Assembly (NCBI GenBank): GCA_025998875.1
Contig: AP024675.1
Coordinates: 885,589 to 949,588, forward strand
Origin: Bacteroidota bacterium
GTDB lineage: Bacteria; Bacteroidota; Rhodothermia; JANXDC01
Reading direction: 5' to 3'
Length of the DNA stretch: 64,000 bases
Position numbers and translations under genes: made by a program. Position 1 is the stretch's first letter. Each line of letters begins with the position of its first letter. The notes beneath the pieces are model-generated. The model was not told the DNA's origin, ran no database searches, and saw nothing but the letters and a program-made list of their open reading frames with translations. Positions 9,195 through 18,582 of this stretch are shown here, one piece after another.

Positions 9195-10526
9195 TTAGCG
9201 CAGAAACGGAAAGCCTCGCAAGGAACGCCCCTGTTTGCCCAGCTTCTGAGCCGTTTTCATCCAGCGCCGCATCTCCTCGAACTGGCGTAGCAGCTGATTG
9301 ACCTCTCGCAGATCCACCCCACTGCCCTGCGCGATCCGACGTCGGCGGCTCGCGTTCAGGATATCCGGATTGCGGCGCTCTTCGGGGGTCATGGACTGAA
9401 TGATGGCCTCGACACGGCGCAATGCGCGTTCGTCCCACTCCAGCTCGGCGGGCAACATTTTCTGGGCGCCCGGGATCATGCTCAGCAGTTCCCGCAGCGA
9501 ACCCATCTTCTTGAGCTGCTGCAACTGCTCGTAGAAATCTTCCAGATCGAACTCCGCCCTGCGCAGTTTGCGCTCCAGCCTGGCGGCCTGTTCCCGGTTA
9601 TACTGCTCCTGCGCCCGCTCCACGAGCGTGAGCACATCTCCGAAGCCCAGAATGCGCTGGGCCATGCGATCCGGATGGAACGGGATGAGCTGATCGAGCT
9701 TTTCTCCCGTGGAGGCGAACTTGATGGGTTTTTGCACCACGTACCGGATCGAGAGCGCCGCTCCGCCACGGGCATCCCCATCGAGCTTGGTCAGCACCAC
9801 GCCATCAAAGGCCAGCCGGTCATGAAAGGCGCGGGCGGCATTGACGGCGTCCTGTCCGGTCATGCTGTCCACGACAAAAAGGGTTTCATGCGGGGCAACC
9901 GTGCGCTTGATCGCCTCAACCTCGGCCATCATCTCTTCGTCCACGTGCAACCGGCCAGCCGTGTCGATGATGACCACATCGCGCGCCGTACGGCGTGCCT
10001 CTCGGACCCCTTCCTGCGCGGCGCGCACGGCCTCGGGCTCCGGGATCCGGAAAACAGGAACCCCGATCTGCCCCCCCAACCGGGTTAGCTGCTCGGCCGC
10101 TGCGGGTCGGTACACGTCGGCAGCCACCAGAAGCGGCGCGCGCCCCCTGCGCTTCAGGTACGCGGCCAGCTTGGCGGCGAAAGTCGTCTTGCCCGAACCC
10201 TGCAAGCCGGCCAGCAGGATCACCGTCGGCGGATGCGGACTGAACCGGATGTCCTCGTGCTCTCCTCCCAGAAGGGCGACCAGTTCGTCGTAGACGATCT
10301 TGATCAGCTGCTGCCCCGGCGAAACCTGGGCAAATACGCGCTGTCCCAGCGCGCGCTCCTTGACGCGTTCGGTGAAATCCCGCGCTACCTCATAGTGCAC
10401 ATCGGCCTCCAGCAGCGCGCGCCGCACCTGACGCATCGCCTCGGCGATATTGAGCTCCGTAATACGCCCCTCGCCGCGCAGCGCTTTAAGAGCGGCCTCC
10501 AGTTTCTGAGATAGCTCTTCGAACAT
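9195..10526 (-). CDS. ffh: Signal recognition particle GTPase Ffh
   Basis: Protein part of SRP, which targets nascent membrane proteins to FtsY and the Sec translocon. ATG 10526 follows AAGAAGGG and gives 443 residues. Domains: N-terminal helical bundle (1-85), the NG GTPase with LAGLQGSGKTTFAAKLA (G1), DTAGRLHVDEEMM (G3) and LTKLDGDARGG (G4), then the methionine-containing M domain (about 300-430) with the RRRIAQGSGVDLREVNQLLRQF-type RNA-binding segment. First gene of the operon, with a near-perfect promoter 26 bases upstream. Confidence 0.98.
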   Translation of the reverse strand: MFEELSQKLEAALKALRGEGRITELNIAEAMRQVRRALLEADVHYEVARDFTERVKERALGQRVFAQVSPGQQLIKIVYDELVALLGGEHEDIRFSPHPPTVILLAGLQGSGKTTFAAKLAAYLKRRGRAPLLVAADVYRPAAAEQLTRLGGQIGVPVFRIPEPEAVRAAQEGVREARRTARDVVIIDTAGRLHVDEEMMAEVEAIKRTVAPHETLFVVDSMTGQDAVNAARAFHDRLAFDGVVLTKLDGDARGGAALSIRYVVQKPIKFASTGEKLDQLIPFHPDRMAQRILGFGDVLTLVERAQEQYNREQAARLERKLRRAEFDLEDFYEQLQQLKKMGSLRELLSMIPGAQKMLPAELEWDERALRRVEAIIQSMTPEERRNPDILNASRRRRIAQGSGVDLREVNQLLRQFEEMRRWMKTAQKLGKQGRSLRGFPFLR

Positions 10527-10552
10527 GCCCTTCTTGCCCCGTTTGATATGCA

Positions 10553-10584
10553 CAAAGGTACGTAAGGTCGCTGAGCTCACCAAA
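10553..10584 (-). promoter_or_regulatory. Bacteroidota-type promoter of the ffh-rpsP-smpB operon
   Basis: On the minus strand TTTG (10584-10581), 20 bases, then TACCTTTG (10560-10553): both elements match TTTG-N19/20-TAnnTTTG exactly. The -7 box is 26 bases before the ffh start codon. Confidence 0.8.
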
Positions 10585-10669
10585 CTGGATGGTTACGAGC
10601 TTTTCACGGTTGAACCGAGGGAAGGCAGCCGCTTAGCTTGCCCTGCGGCTAGAAGGGAGGCACACCCTT

Positions 10670-12043
10670 ATGCGATGGCTGCGCTTGTTGCTCATGATGC
10701 TGTTTCTGGCTCCGGGCTTGTCCTTAAGGGCCCAACCGATTGCGATTCATCGCGATCCCCGCATCGAGGAGATGCTCCGGGACGTCTCCCCGGCAGAGAT
10801 CGAGCGCCACATCCGCACGCTGGCCGGCTTCCACACCCGCCATAGCCTGAGCACCCAGCAAGATCCCCGCAGGGGGATCGGCGCCGCAGCCCGGTGGCTT
10901 GAGGCGCAGATGCGCCGTTACAGCGAAGCCTCCGGAGGACGGTTGCGCGTGGAGCTGGATACCTTCTGGGTCGAGCCCGATGGTCGGCGGATCAACCGGC
11001 GGGTACGCCTGACCAATATCCTGGGCATTCTTCCCGGCCGCGATCCGGCAAACAAACAGGTCATCCTCATCGGCGCCCATTACGACAGCCGCGCCTCCAA
11101 TCCCATGGACAGCATCTCCTATGCGCCGGGGGCCAACGACGATGGATCCGGCACCGCCGTGGTGCTGGAACTGGCCCGCATCATGAGCCGCTATGACTAC
11201 GATGCCACGATCGTACTGGTGCTCTTTGCCGGAGAGGAACAGGGGCTACTTGGATCCGAGCATCTGGCCCGGCGCGCCAGAGAAGAGGGCTGGCAGATCG
11301 TGGCCATGATCACCAACGACATCGTGGGCAACACAGAAGGGGAAAACGGCATCCGAGATAACCGGCGCCTGCGCGTTTTCTCCGAAGGCGTGCCCGCCAC
11401 GGAAACAGCCGAGCAGGCCCAGCTGCGGCAAAGCATCGGGGGAGAAAACGACAGCCCCGCTCGCCAGCTGGCCCGCTACATCAAAGAGGTCGCCGAGCGC
11501 TACCTGGACCAATTCGAAATCAAACTTATCTACCGCCGCGACCGCTTTCTGCGCGGGGGCGATCATATCCCCTTCAGCCGACAGGGCTATGCAGCCGTAC
11601 GCTTGACGGAGATGCACGAACACTACGACCGGCAACACCAGAACGTGCGCACGGAAAACGGGCGTTCCTTTGGGGATCTACCCGAATACGTGGACGTTGC
11701 CTACGTGGCCCAGGTGGCGCGCGTTAACCTGGCCGTGGCGGCCAATCTGGCCTGGGCGCCCGCCGCCCCGCAGGAAGTGGAGATTGATGTCTCCGGCCTG
11801 AGCAGCGACACGACCCTGCGCTGGAAACCGGGGTCCACCCCTCCGGACCTGGCCGGATATTACGTGCTTCTGCGGGAAACCACCTCCCCCGTCTGGGAGC
11901 GCAAGCTCTTCGTAGGCAACACGACAGAGGTCACCCTCCAGGGATATTCCAAGGACAACTACTTCTTCGCCGTACAGGCCGTCGATCAGGAAGGCCACGA
12001 AAGCCTCATGGTGTGGCCCCGACTGGCAAGCCGCAGACCCTGA
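10670..12043 (+). CDS. Secreted M28-family zinc peptidase with C-terminal fibronectin-III-like domain
   Basis: Predicted exported aminopeptidase. Residues 1-22 are a signal peptide ending LRAQ. The M28 metal-binding motifs are present: GAHYDSR (His, Asp), GANDDGSG (bridging Asp), AGEEQGLLGSEH (catalytic Glu-Glu), ITNDIVGN and the late histidine in GGDHIPFSRQGY. From about residue 365 to the end (TTLRWKPG ... YFFAVQAVDQEGHES) the sequence looks like a fibronectin type III module. ATG 10670 follows AGAAGGGAGG. It stands alone between ffh (divergent) and the HTH gene (convergent). Substrate unknown. Confidence 0.9.
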   Translation: MRWLRLLLMMLFLAPGLSLRAQPIAIHRDPRIEEMLRDVSPAEIERHIRTLAGFHTRHSLSTQQDPRRGIGAAARWLEAQMRRYSEASGGRLRVELDTFWVEPDGRRINRRVRLTNILGILPGRDPANKQVILIGAHYDSRASNPMDSISYAPGANDDGSGTAVVLELARIMSRYDYDATIVLVLFAGEEQGLLGSEHLARRAREEGWQIVAMITNDIVGNTEGENGIRDNRRLRVFSEGVPATETAEQAQLRQSIGGENDSPARQLARYIKEVAERYLDQFEIKLIYRRDRFLRGGDHIPFSRQGYAAVRLTEMHEHYDRQHQNVRTENGRSFGDLPEYVDVAYVAQVARVNLAVAANLAWAPAAPQEVEIDVSGLSSDTTLRWKPGSTPPDLAGYYVLLRETTSPVWERKLFVGNTTEVTLQGYSKDNYFFAVQAVDQEGHESLMVWPRLASRRP

Positions 12044-12062
12044 GCTTCCCCAAGAGCAGGGC

Positions 12063-12347
12063 TCAGAAGTCGTAGAACGTTTTACGCGGTCGACGGACGG
12101 CCATTGGCTCCGGCTGGCGCTGCAGGGGCCCCTCGGGGGGCTCCCCATCCCAGACCAGCAGATCCCCTACGCGGCAGCGCAAGAACCTGCAGAGCGCCTC
12201 GATGGTGCGGAAGTCGATCCGCGTGGTTTCGTTCTTGTAGAGCGCGTTAAGCGTCTGGTAGGAAACCGGCACCTGCATGGAGAGGGCGCGAACGGAACGA
12301 ATCTTCCGCTCGGCCATCAGATACCGCAGACGACACTGGATCGGCAT
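12063..12347 (-). CDS. Small helix-turn-helix transcriptional regulator (XRE/Cro type)
   Basis: A 94-residue Cro/CI-type DNA-binding protein. The helix-turn-helix covers about residues 8-62 (RKIRSVRALSMQVPVSYQTLNAL ... TIEALCRFLRCRVGDLL), followed by a short basic proline-rich tail. It resembles the single-domain YozG-like regulators. ATG 12347 has a good ribosome site (AAAAGGGTGG); an in-frame upstream extension exists but starts with low-quality sequence. Transcribed divergently from mfd, with 165 bases between them; the target is unknown. Confidence 0.82.
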   Translation of the reverse strand: MPIQCRLRYLMAERKIRSVRALSMQVPVSYQTLNALYKNETTRIDFRTIEALCRFLRCRVGDLLVWDGEPPEGPLQRQPEPMAVRRPRKTFYDF

Positions 12348-12398
12348 GATCCACCCTTTTGCAACAAAAGCTTCGTTCATTTCAAAACTTTGCACGAG

Positions 12399-12404
12399 TA
12401 TAAT
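12399..12404 (+). promoter_or_regulatory. Candidate -10 element for mfd
   Basis: A consensus TATAAT lies 108 bases before the mfd start codon in the gap shared with the divergent HTH gene. No convincing -35 (TTTG or TTGACA) is found at the right distance, so this is weak. Confidence 0.3.
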
Positions 12405-12512
12405 AGCACTTTTTGCCATGAAAGACAAACAGAAACCTCTTCTGGCTTCTTGCGCACCTCGATGCGGAACTCCCGCTGTAACTAGCCCGTTGCATGAGCC
12501 GGTTGGCCGGAT

Positions 12513-15500
12513 ATGGATGCGATCCGTCAGGCGCTACGACGCACACCCTCGGCACAGCGGGCCGTAGAGCAGCTCACGACGCTGCGGCCGGGCCGGGCGC
12601 TTCACCTGCTGGGGGCACCGGGCAGCCTGCCCATTCTGCTTCTTCAGGAAGCCTATCAACAGGAGGCACGTCCGATCTGGGTTCTGGTGCCCACCGAAGA
12701 AGAAGCCCAACGCTGGGCGACGGACGCACTCACCCTGGGCTGGGATCTGGTCCATCTGCCGGAAAGCGGGATCAAGCCCTATGATCCCGAACAGCTTCCC
12801 GACCCGACGGCCACCGCCCGGCGCTGGGAGGCCCTCCACCTGCTCAGCGGCCGACAACATCCCCTGCTTGTCAGCTCCGTATCCGCCGCCATAGAGAAAG
12901 CGCCCGATCCGGAGACTTTTCAGCAACAAGGGCTACACCTCCGCCCGGGCACCCCGCTCAAACGGGACAACCTGCTGAGCTGGCTGCGAGCACACGGGTT
13001 CGTACGCGTCGACTTTGTGCGCGAAATCGGCTCCTTCGCCGCTCGAGGCGGCATCGTGGACGTCTTTCCTCATACGAGCACGGAACCGATCCGGATCGAG
13101 TTTCTTGGAGAAGAGATCGATACGCTGCGCACCTTCGATCCGGACACCCAGCGCTCTACGGCTTTCCTACAGGAAGCCGTCCTCCTTCCCCTTCCCGAAG
13201 CGGGAACCGCCGGACAGGGGAGCCCGATATGGACCTATCTGCACGAGCCGGTGTTGGTCGTGCTCTACGGCCCGGAGCTGATCAAAAGCCTCTGGCGGGA
13301 AAGTGAGCAAACCATCTGGGAGGCCTACGAGCACGCGGTGGGAGAGGCCAACCTGCCCCCGGAAATGCGTTACGTGGGCACGGCGGAGCTGGAGCAATGG
13401 CTCCGCGCACAGGCCATAGTCTGCACCGGCCCTTTGTCCTCCGCGGGGGCAGAGGAAGAACGAATCGACCTGCAGGCCCGCCCGCATCCAGAAACCCATG
13501 GCCAGCTGAGCCTGCTACGAGCCTGGCTTAAAGAGCACCTTACAGCTGGATATGAGGTCCACATCGCAGCGGGTTCCCCCCTGGAGGTGCGCCGCATGAC
13601 CGAGCTCCTCGGGGATCACCCCCACCTGCATGTAGAGCCTTTCACGCTCAGTGGAGGATTCACCTGGCCGGAGGCCCGCCTGGCCGTTTTGACGGCGCAC
13701 GAGATCTTCCGTCGCCCCCCTCGGTTGAACGACCGAACTCGGAGCCGGATGCGCGTTGCGCTGCGGAATCTGGAAGAGTTACGGCCGGGTGATTACGTGG
13801 TGCATATCGACTACGGTATAGGCCGATTCGCCGGCCTGGACCGCATCACGGTACAGGACGCGGAATACGAGGTGGTCCGGGTTCTCTATCGGGACGGAGA
13901 CGTGCTCTATGTGCCCTTCCACAGCCTGCACAAGCTCCAGAAATACCGGGCCCGGGAGGGAGACGAGCCCCGGCTTACCCGCCTGGGCAGCCCGGAGTGG
14001 GAGCTAACCAAGCGTCGCACCAAACAGCGCCTTAAGGACCTCACCCGGGATCTGGTGCGCCTCTACGCCCAGCGGAGGGCCTCTACAGGGTACGCCTTTA
14101 GCCCCGATACGGAGTGGCAATTGGAGCTGGAAACATCCTTCCCCTTCGAAGATACCCCTGATCAGGCCCGGGCCACAGCGGAGGTAAAGGCCGACATGGA
14201 GCGGCCCATTCCCATGGATCGGCTCCTCTGCGGGGATGTAGGGTTCGGGAAGACGGAGATCGCCGTGCGCGCCGCCTTCAAGGCCGTCCAGGACGGCAAA
14301 CAGGTCGCCGTGCTTGTGCCCACCACGATCCTGGCCCATCAGCACTACCGCACCTTTTCCGAGCGCCTGGCCCGTTTCCCCGTTCGGATTGAGGTCATCT
14401 CCCGCTTCGTCCCCTCCCGGCGCCTCAAGGCGATCCTAGAGGACACCCGCCGGGGGCTGGTGGACATCCTGATCGGCACGCACCGGCTGCTTTCCCGGGA
14501 CGTGGCCTTCAAAGACCTTGGGCTGCTCATCATCGACGAGGAGCACCGGTTCGGCGTGGCGGCCAAAGAGCAACTGCGCCAGCTGCGGGTAAATGTGGAT
14601 ACGCTCCTGCTCACCGCCACGCCCATCCCCCGCACCCTGCAGCTGGCCCTGATGGGCATCCGGGATATGTCCTTGCTCACCACCCCTCCCCCCAATCGGC
14701 TCCCCGTCCACACAGAAGTACACGCCGTCGACCCCCGGCTCATCCGGAGGGGGATTGTCTTTGAACTGAATCGGGGAGGACAGGTGTTTTTCGTACACAA
14801 CCGCGTCTCGGACATCGAGTCGGTGGCCGAGATGGTACGTCGCATCGTGCCGGAGGCGCGCGTGGCGGTGGCCCATGGCCAGCTTCCCCCTCAGAAGCTG
14901 GAAGCCATCATGTACCGGTTCATGGAAGGCCACTACGATGTGCTCGTATGCACAAACATCATCGAATCCGGCCTAGACCTACCGAACGTAAACACGATCT
15001 TCATCCACAACGCCCACCGCTTCGGACTGGCCGAACTACACCAGCTCCGGGGCCGCGTAGGCCGGAGCGATCGGCAGGCGTACTGTTACCTGCTCACCCC
15101 ACCACTGGGACAGCTATCCCGCGAAGCACGCGATCGGCTGCAGGCGATCGAACTCTTCACCGATCCGGGAAGCGGACTGCAGATCGCCCTGCGTGATCTG
15201 GACATACGGGGGGCGGGCAACCTGCTGGGCGCCGAGCAAAGCGGCTTTATCGCCGAAGTGGGTCTAGAGATGTACTATCAGCTTCTGGAAGAAGCCCTTC
15301 AGGAGCTACGCCAGGAAGAGCTCCAGGAGGACCCACATATCCCCGTCGCCAAGGCGCCGGAGGCGACGATAGAGCTGGATTTGCCCACCTACCTACCCTC
15401 CTCCTACGTAGAGAACCCCAACGAGCGCTTTCGCCTCTACCGACGCCTGGCCACCGCATCGGATGAGGGGGCGCTGGAGGAGATCGAAGCGGAACTACGG

Positions 15501-15827
15501 GATCGCTTTGGCCCCCTTCCGGATCCCGCTCGCTACCTGCTCGAGGCGGTCCGGCTCAAACAAGCCGCCTCTCGAGCGGGCTTCACCCGCCTTTCCTGGA
15601 AAAAAGGCCGCCTTACCCTTGAGATCCCTCCCCCAGAACAAACCGAATTCTACCAGAGTCCCCACTTCGAGGCCTTTCTGGAGGCGCTCAGGAGACTTGA
15701 TCGCCCCTACCGATTCCGCCAGAAGGAGAAGTGTTTGCTCGTCCACATAGAACGTATCGGTAGCCTGTGCGAACTCTGGGAGGCCCTACATACCCTCACA
15801 AACAACCCCACACCCACCCCTCCATAA
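12513..15827 (+). CDS. mfd: Transcription-repair coupling factor Mfd
   Basis: ATP-driven translocase that removes RNA polymerase stalled at DNA lesions and recruits UvrA. The 1104 residues show the full family layout: UvrB-homology region in the first 330, the RNA polymerase interaction domain starting LRPGDYVVHIDYGIGRF (about 425-441), helicase motifs GDVGFGKTEIA (Walker A), IIDEEHRFG (DEEH) and TATPIPRT, and the C-terminal TRCF domain. The ribosome site before ATG 12513 is poor, which is common in this window. uvrA, its partner, is at 58.9 kb. Confidence 0.97.
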   Translation: MDAIRQALRRTPSAQRAVEQLTTLRPGRALHLLGAPGSLPILLLQEAYQQEARPIWVLVPTEEEAQRWATDALTLGWDLVHLPESGIKPYDPEQLPDPTATARRWEALHLLSGRQHPLLVSSVSAAIEKAPDPETFQQQGLHLRPGTPLKRDNLLSWLRAHGFVRVDFVREIGSFAARGGIVDVFPHTSTEPIRIEFLGEEIDTLRTFDPDTQRSTAFLQEAVLLPLPEAGTAGQGSPIWTYLHEPVLVVLYGPELIKSLWRESEQTIWEAYEHAVGEANLPPEMRYVGTAELEQWLRAQAIVCTGPLSSAGAEEERIDLQARPHPETHGQLSLLRAWLKEHLTAGYEVHIAAGSPLEVRRMTELLGDHPHLHVEPFTLSGGFTWPEARLAVLTAHEIFRRPPRLNDRTRSRMRVALRNLEELRPGDYVVHIDYGIGRFAGLDRITVQDAEYEVVRVLYRDGDVLYVPFHSLHKLQKYRAREGDEPRLTRLGSPEWELTKRRTKQRLKDLTRDLVRLYAQRRASTGYAFSPDTEWQLELETSFPFEDTPDQARATAEVKADMERPIPMDRLLCGDVGFGKTEIAVRAAFKAVQDGKQVAVLVPTTILAHQHYRTFSERLARFPVRIEVISRFVPSRRLKAILEDTRRGLVDILIGTHRLLSRDVAFKDLGLLIIDEEHRFGVAAKEQLRQLRVNVDTLLLTATPIPRTLQLALMGIRDMSLLTTPPPNRLPVHTEVHAVDPRLIRRGIVFELNRGGQVFFVHNRVSDIESVAEMVRRIVPEARVAVAHGQLPPQKLEAIMYRFMEGHYDVLVCTNIIESGLDLPNVNTIFIHNAHRFGLAELHQLRGRVGRSDRQAYCYLLTPPLGQLSREARDRLQAIELFTDPGSGLQIALRDLDIRGAGNLLGAEQSGFIAEVGLEMYYQLLEEALQELRQEELQEDPHIPVAKAPEATIELDLPTYLPSSYVENPNERFRLYRRLATASDEGALEEIEAELRDRFGPLPDPARYLLEAVRLKQAASRAGFTRLSWKKGRLTLEIPPPEQTEFYQSPHFEAFLEALRRLDRPYRFRQKEKCLLVHIERIGSLCELWEALHTLTNNPTPTPP

Positions 15828-15849
15828 CCTCCCACAACCAGAATCTCAT

Positions 15850-16512
15850 TCATTCCCCCGAGACACATGCGGGCCTTGGGGAAAGATGGAGCAAAAACTT
15901 CCCCTCCATCTCCGCAACGGGCCAAAACTCCATAATAGACTCCGCACGCACGCGCACCCCAGAAAGCCCCCCAACTTCCCGCACCCAGTCGTCCCCCTTG
16001 AGCACAATCAACCCCCCTTCCCACCGATCCGGGCAAGGAGCCGGAGCATCCCGAAGCAGAGGACCAACCCACCTCCAGAGCTGGCCCAGGGGGGCCACAG
16101 CCCGACTTACCGCGTGCGTAAAACGCTCACGAAGCCTCTCCACACGGCCATGACGCACTTCCACATTCTCCAACCCAAGCCGATAGACCATGGCCCGCAC
16201 GGCGGCCACTTTTTTGGCCACGGCGTCCACCAGCACAAAACGTACCTCTGGAAAAGCGATCGCCAGCGGAATCCCCGGCAACCCCCCTCCCGTGCCCACA
16301 TCCAGCACCCAATCCCCCACCCCGAATTTCCGCCGCGCAATCACCAGGCTATGAAGAAGATGGCGCTCCCAGATCCGGTCCTCATCGCGCCGGGAAAGGA
16401 GGTTAAGGCGTCGGTTCCAGAAGCGCAACAACTCCTCGTAGCGCCGCAGGAGCTCCCACTGCTCCTGGCTCAGACTCAGATGTGCCACCCAAGAATGTTC
16501 CACGTGAAACAT
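15850..16512 (-). CDS. rsmG: 16S rRNA (guanine527-N7)-methyltransferase RsmG (GidB)
   Basis: Methylates G527 in the streptomycin-sensitive region of 16S rRNA. The 220 residues contain the SAM-binding motif VLDVGTGGGLPGIPLAI (about 69-85) and VDAVAKKVAAVR. The N-terminus is MFHVEH, the well-known start shared by RsmG proteins whose first codons are a parS site. The start codon immediately follows the mnmG stop (TGAATG), giving the classical mnmG-rsmG pair found near bacterial origins. Confidence 0.97.
   Translation of the reverse strand: MFHVEHSWVAHLSLSQEQWELLRRYEELLRFWNRRLNLLSRRDEDRIWERHLLHSLVIARRKFGVGDWVLDVGTGGGLPGIPLAIAFPEVRFVLVDAVAKKVAAVRAMVYRLGLENVEVRHGRVERLRERFTHAVSRAVAPLGQLWRWVGPLLRDAPAPCPDRWEGGLIVLKGDDWVREVGGLSGVRVRAESIMEFWPVAEMEGKFLLHLSPRPACVSGE
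16496..16511. other. parS centromere-like site
   Basis: TGTTCCACGTGAAACA is a one-base variant of the ParB-binding consensus TGTTTCACGTGAAACA. It lies in the first codons of rsmG (ATG TTT CAC GTG GAA CAT) and is 11 kb from the predicted oriC. ParB loaded here with ParA would segregate the origin region. The parA and parB genes are not in the window. Confidence 0.85.
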
Positions 16513-18375
16513 TCACCGGCCCAGGTACACCAACAGCACGGAAATATCTGCCGGGCTCACCCCGCTGATGCGAGAGGCCTGCCCGATCGACCGAGGACGG
16601 ATGCGCTTGAGCTTTTCCCGCGCCTCGGCCGAGAGGGCCGGAAGCCGATCGAAATCGAAATCCGGGGGAATGCGCACATCCTCCAACCGGCGCATCTTCT
16701 CGGCCAACTCCCGCTCCTTTTCGATGTATCCGGCGTACTTGAGCTCGATCTCCACCTCCTCGAGCACCTCCCGGGGGGTTTCGGCTATCGCCCGCTCCAG
16801 ACCGTCGACGACCCCGATCAGATCCCCCAGCGCCACCTCCGGACGGGCCAGAAGCGCCCGAAGGGGAATCGGTTGCCGAATCGGCGAAGAACCCCTCCCC
16901 TCCAACCAGGAGTTCACCTCTTCTGGACGTACGCGGGTCGCCTCCAGGATGCGGGTCAGACGCTCAATAGCCCGCCGCTTCTCCTCAAACCGACCCCATC
17001 GCACCCCATCGACCAGTCCGATCTGCCGTCCGATCGGGGTCAGCCGCAGATCCGCATTATCCTGACGCAGGAGCGTGCGAAACTCGGCCCGAGAGGTGAA
17101 CATGCGATATGGTTCATCGGTGCCTTTGTTGACCAGATCGTCGATGAGCACCCCGATGTAGGCCTGATCCCGGCGCAGAATCAGGGGATCAAGCCCCTGA
17201 ACGCGACGGGCCGCATTGATCCCCGCCATAAGCCCCTGCGCGGCCGCCTCTTCGTAGCCCGTCGTGCCGTTGATCTGCCCGGCGAAGAAGAGCCCCTCTA
17301 TGCGCTTTGTCTCCAGGCTGGGAGCCAGTTGATGCGGAGGAAAGTAGTCATACTCGATGGCATAACCCGGCCGCAACAGGATCGCCTCTTCCAGGCCGGG
17401 AATCAGCCGCAGGGCGCGAAGCTGAACCTCCTCCGGCAGGCTGGTGGAAAACCCATTGAGATACATCTCCGTCGTTTCCCAGCCCTCCGGCTCCAGAAAG
17501 AGCTGATGCCGCTCCCGATCCGCGAAGCGCTCGATCTTGTCCTCAATGGAGGGACAGTACCGAGGGCCCCTGCCCTGAATGCGGCCCGCAAAGAGCGGAG
17601 AACGATCGAAGCCCTCGCGCAGCACCTCGTGCACCTCGGGCGAGGTATACGTGATCCAACAGGAAAGCTGCCGCTCGATCAGCACCCGATCATGAAGAAA
17701 GGAGAAAGGACGGGGATCGGGATCTCCTGGTTGTTCTTGCATGCGCCCGAAATTCACGGTGCGCCCATCGATACGGGGTGGGGTACCTGTCTTGAAGCGA
17801 CCCGCCTCGAACCCCAGCCGGACCAGGCACTCCGTCAGCCCGGTGGATGCCGGCTCCCCGGCCCGGCCACCCCGGAGCTGCCGCTCGCCGATGTGGAGCA
17901 CGCCATTGAGGAACGTGCCCGTGGTGAGCACCACGGCGCGGGCGCGGAACTCGGCGCCGGTCAGGGTGCGCACCCCCTCTACCCTATCCCCGCTGATGAG
18001 GAGCTCCAGCACCGTATCCTGACGAAAGTGCAATCCCGGAATGCGCTCGAGCTCCTTTCTGGCCTCCCAAGCATACCGCATCCGATCGCACTGGGCGCGG
18101 GGAGACCACATAGCTGGCCCCTTGGAGCGATTGAGCATCCGATACTGAACCGCCGCCCGGTCCGTGATAAGCCCCATCACCCCGCCCAGCGCGTCGATCT
18201 CCCGAACAATCTGTCCCTTGGCGATCCCCCCGATGGCCGGATTGCAGGACATCTGCCCGATGGTCTGCAGATTCATCGTGATCAGGAGCGTGCGCATGCC
18301 CATCCGGGCTGAAGCGGCGGCGGCCTCCACGCCCGCATGTCCTCCACCCACCACGATCACGTCGTAGAAACCCAT
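16513..18375 (-). CDS. mnmG: tRNA uridine-5-carboxymethylaminomethyl modification enzyme MnmG (GidA)
   Basis: FAD enzyme that with MnmE builds the cmnm5 group on wobble U34. ATG 18375 starts the standard N-terminus [19 protein letters not shown] with the FAD GxGxxG motif; the total is 620 residues, the usual size. Other signatures: [22 protein letters not shown] near residues 48-69, the [10 protein letters not shown] motif and the C-terminal helical MnmE/tRNA-binding domain ending in a GVSPADI segment. rsmG follows without a gap. An 808-codon open frame on the opposite strand is only a shadow. Confidence 0.98.
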   Translation of the reverse strand: MGFYDVIVVGGGHAGVEAAAASARMGMRTLLITMNLQTIGQMSCNPAIGGIAKGQIVREIDALGGVMGLITDRAAVQYRMLNRSKGPAMWSPRAQCDRMRYAWEARKELERIPGLHFRQDTVLELLISGDRVEGVRTLTGAEFRARAVVLTTGTFLNGVLHIGERQLRGGRAGEPASTGLTECLVRLGFEAGRFKTGTPPRIDGRTVNFGRMQEQPGDPDPRPFSFLHDRVLIERQLSCWITYTSPEVHEVLREGFDRSPLFAGRIQGRGPRYCPSIEDKIERFADRERHQLFLEPEGWETTEMYLNGFSTSLPEEVQLRALRLIPGLEEAILLRPGYAIEYDYFPPHQLAPSLETKRIEGLFFAGQINGTTGYEEAAAQGLMAGINAARRVQGLDPLILRRDQAYIGVLIDDLVNKGTDEPYRMFTSRAEFRTLLRQDNADLRLTPIGRQIGLVDGVRWGRFEEKRRAIERLTRILEATRVRPEEVNSWLEGRGSSPIRQPIPLRALLARPEVALGDLIGVVDGLERAIAETPREVLEEVEIELKYAGYIEKERELAEKMRRLEDVRIPPDFDFDRLPALSAEAREKLKRIRPRSIGQASRISGVSPADISVLLVYLGR

Positions 18376-18436
18376 AATCCCGATCCCCGATTCCGCTGAC
18401 CCATGTACGTACACGTCTGGTAAAAGATCCCACCCC

Positions 18437-18468
18437 TTGCGAAAGGCCGCATTTCCACCATAACTTAT
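18437..18468 (+). promoter_or_regulatory. Possible promoter of tRNA-Gln
   Basis: TTG (18437-18439), 21 bases and TAACTTAT (18461-18468, six of eight positions against TAnnTTTG counting the free ones), ending nine bases before the tRNA. Its position is right, the match is moderate. Confidence 0.35.
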
Positions 18469-18477
18469 GCCGTCCAC

Positions 18478-18550
18478 TGCCCGGTAGCTCAACTGGCAGA
18501 GCACCTGACTCTGGATCAGGGGGTTAGAGGTTCGAATCCTCTCCGGGCAG
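18478..18550 (+). tRNA. tRNA-Gln(CUG)
   Basis: Acceptor stem TGCCCGG/CCGGGCA, D-arm GCTCAACTGGCAGAGC, anticodon CTG in the loop of CCTGACTCTGGATCAGG, T-loop GTTCGAATC and discriminator G. CCA is not encoded (CCG follows). Decodes CAG. Confidence 0.96.
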
Positions 18551-18557
18551 CCGCAGG

Positions 18558-18581
18558 CCGGGTCTAAAAGCCCGGTTTTTT
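18558..18581 (+). terminator. Terminator of tRNA-Gln
   Basis: CCGGG and CCCGG form a 5-bp stem around an 8-base loop, followed by six Ts. The T-run ends just before the yqgE stop codon on the other strand. Confidence 0.75.
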
Positions 18582-18582
18582 G

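Noticed and set aside
15886-18312. Open frame of 808 codons on the plus strand opposite mnmG and rsmG
   Set aside because: Antisense shadow of two well-conserved genes in GC-rich DNA; its translation is proline- and histidine-rich without any family motif.
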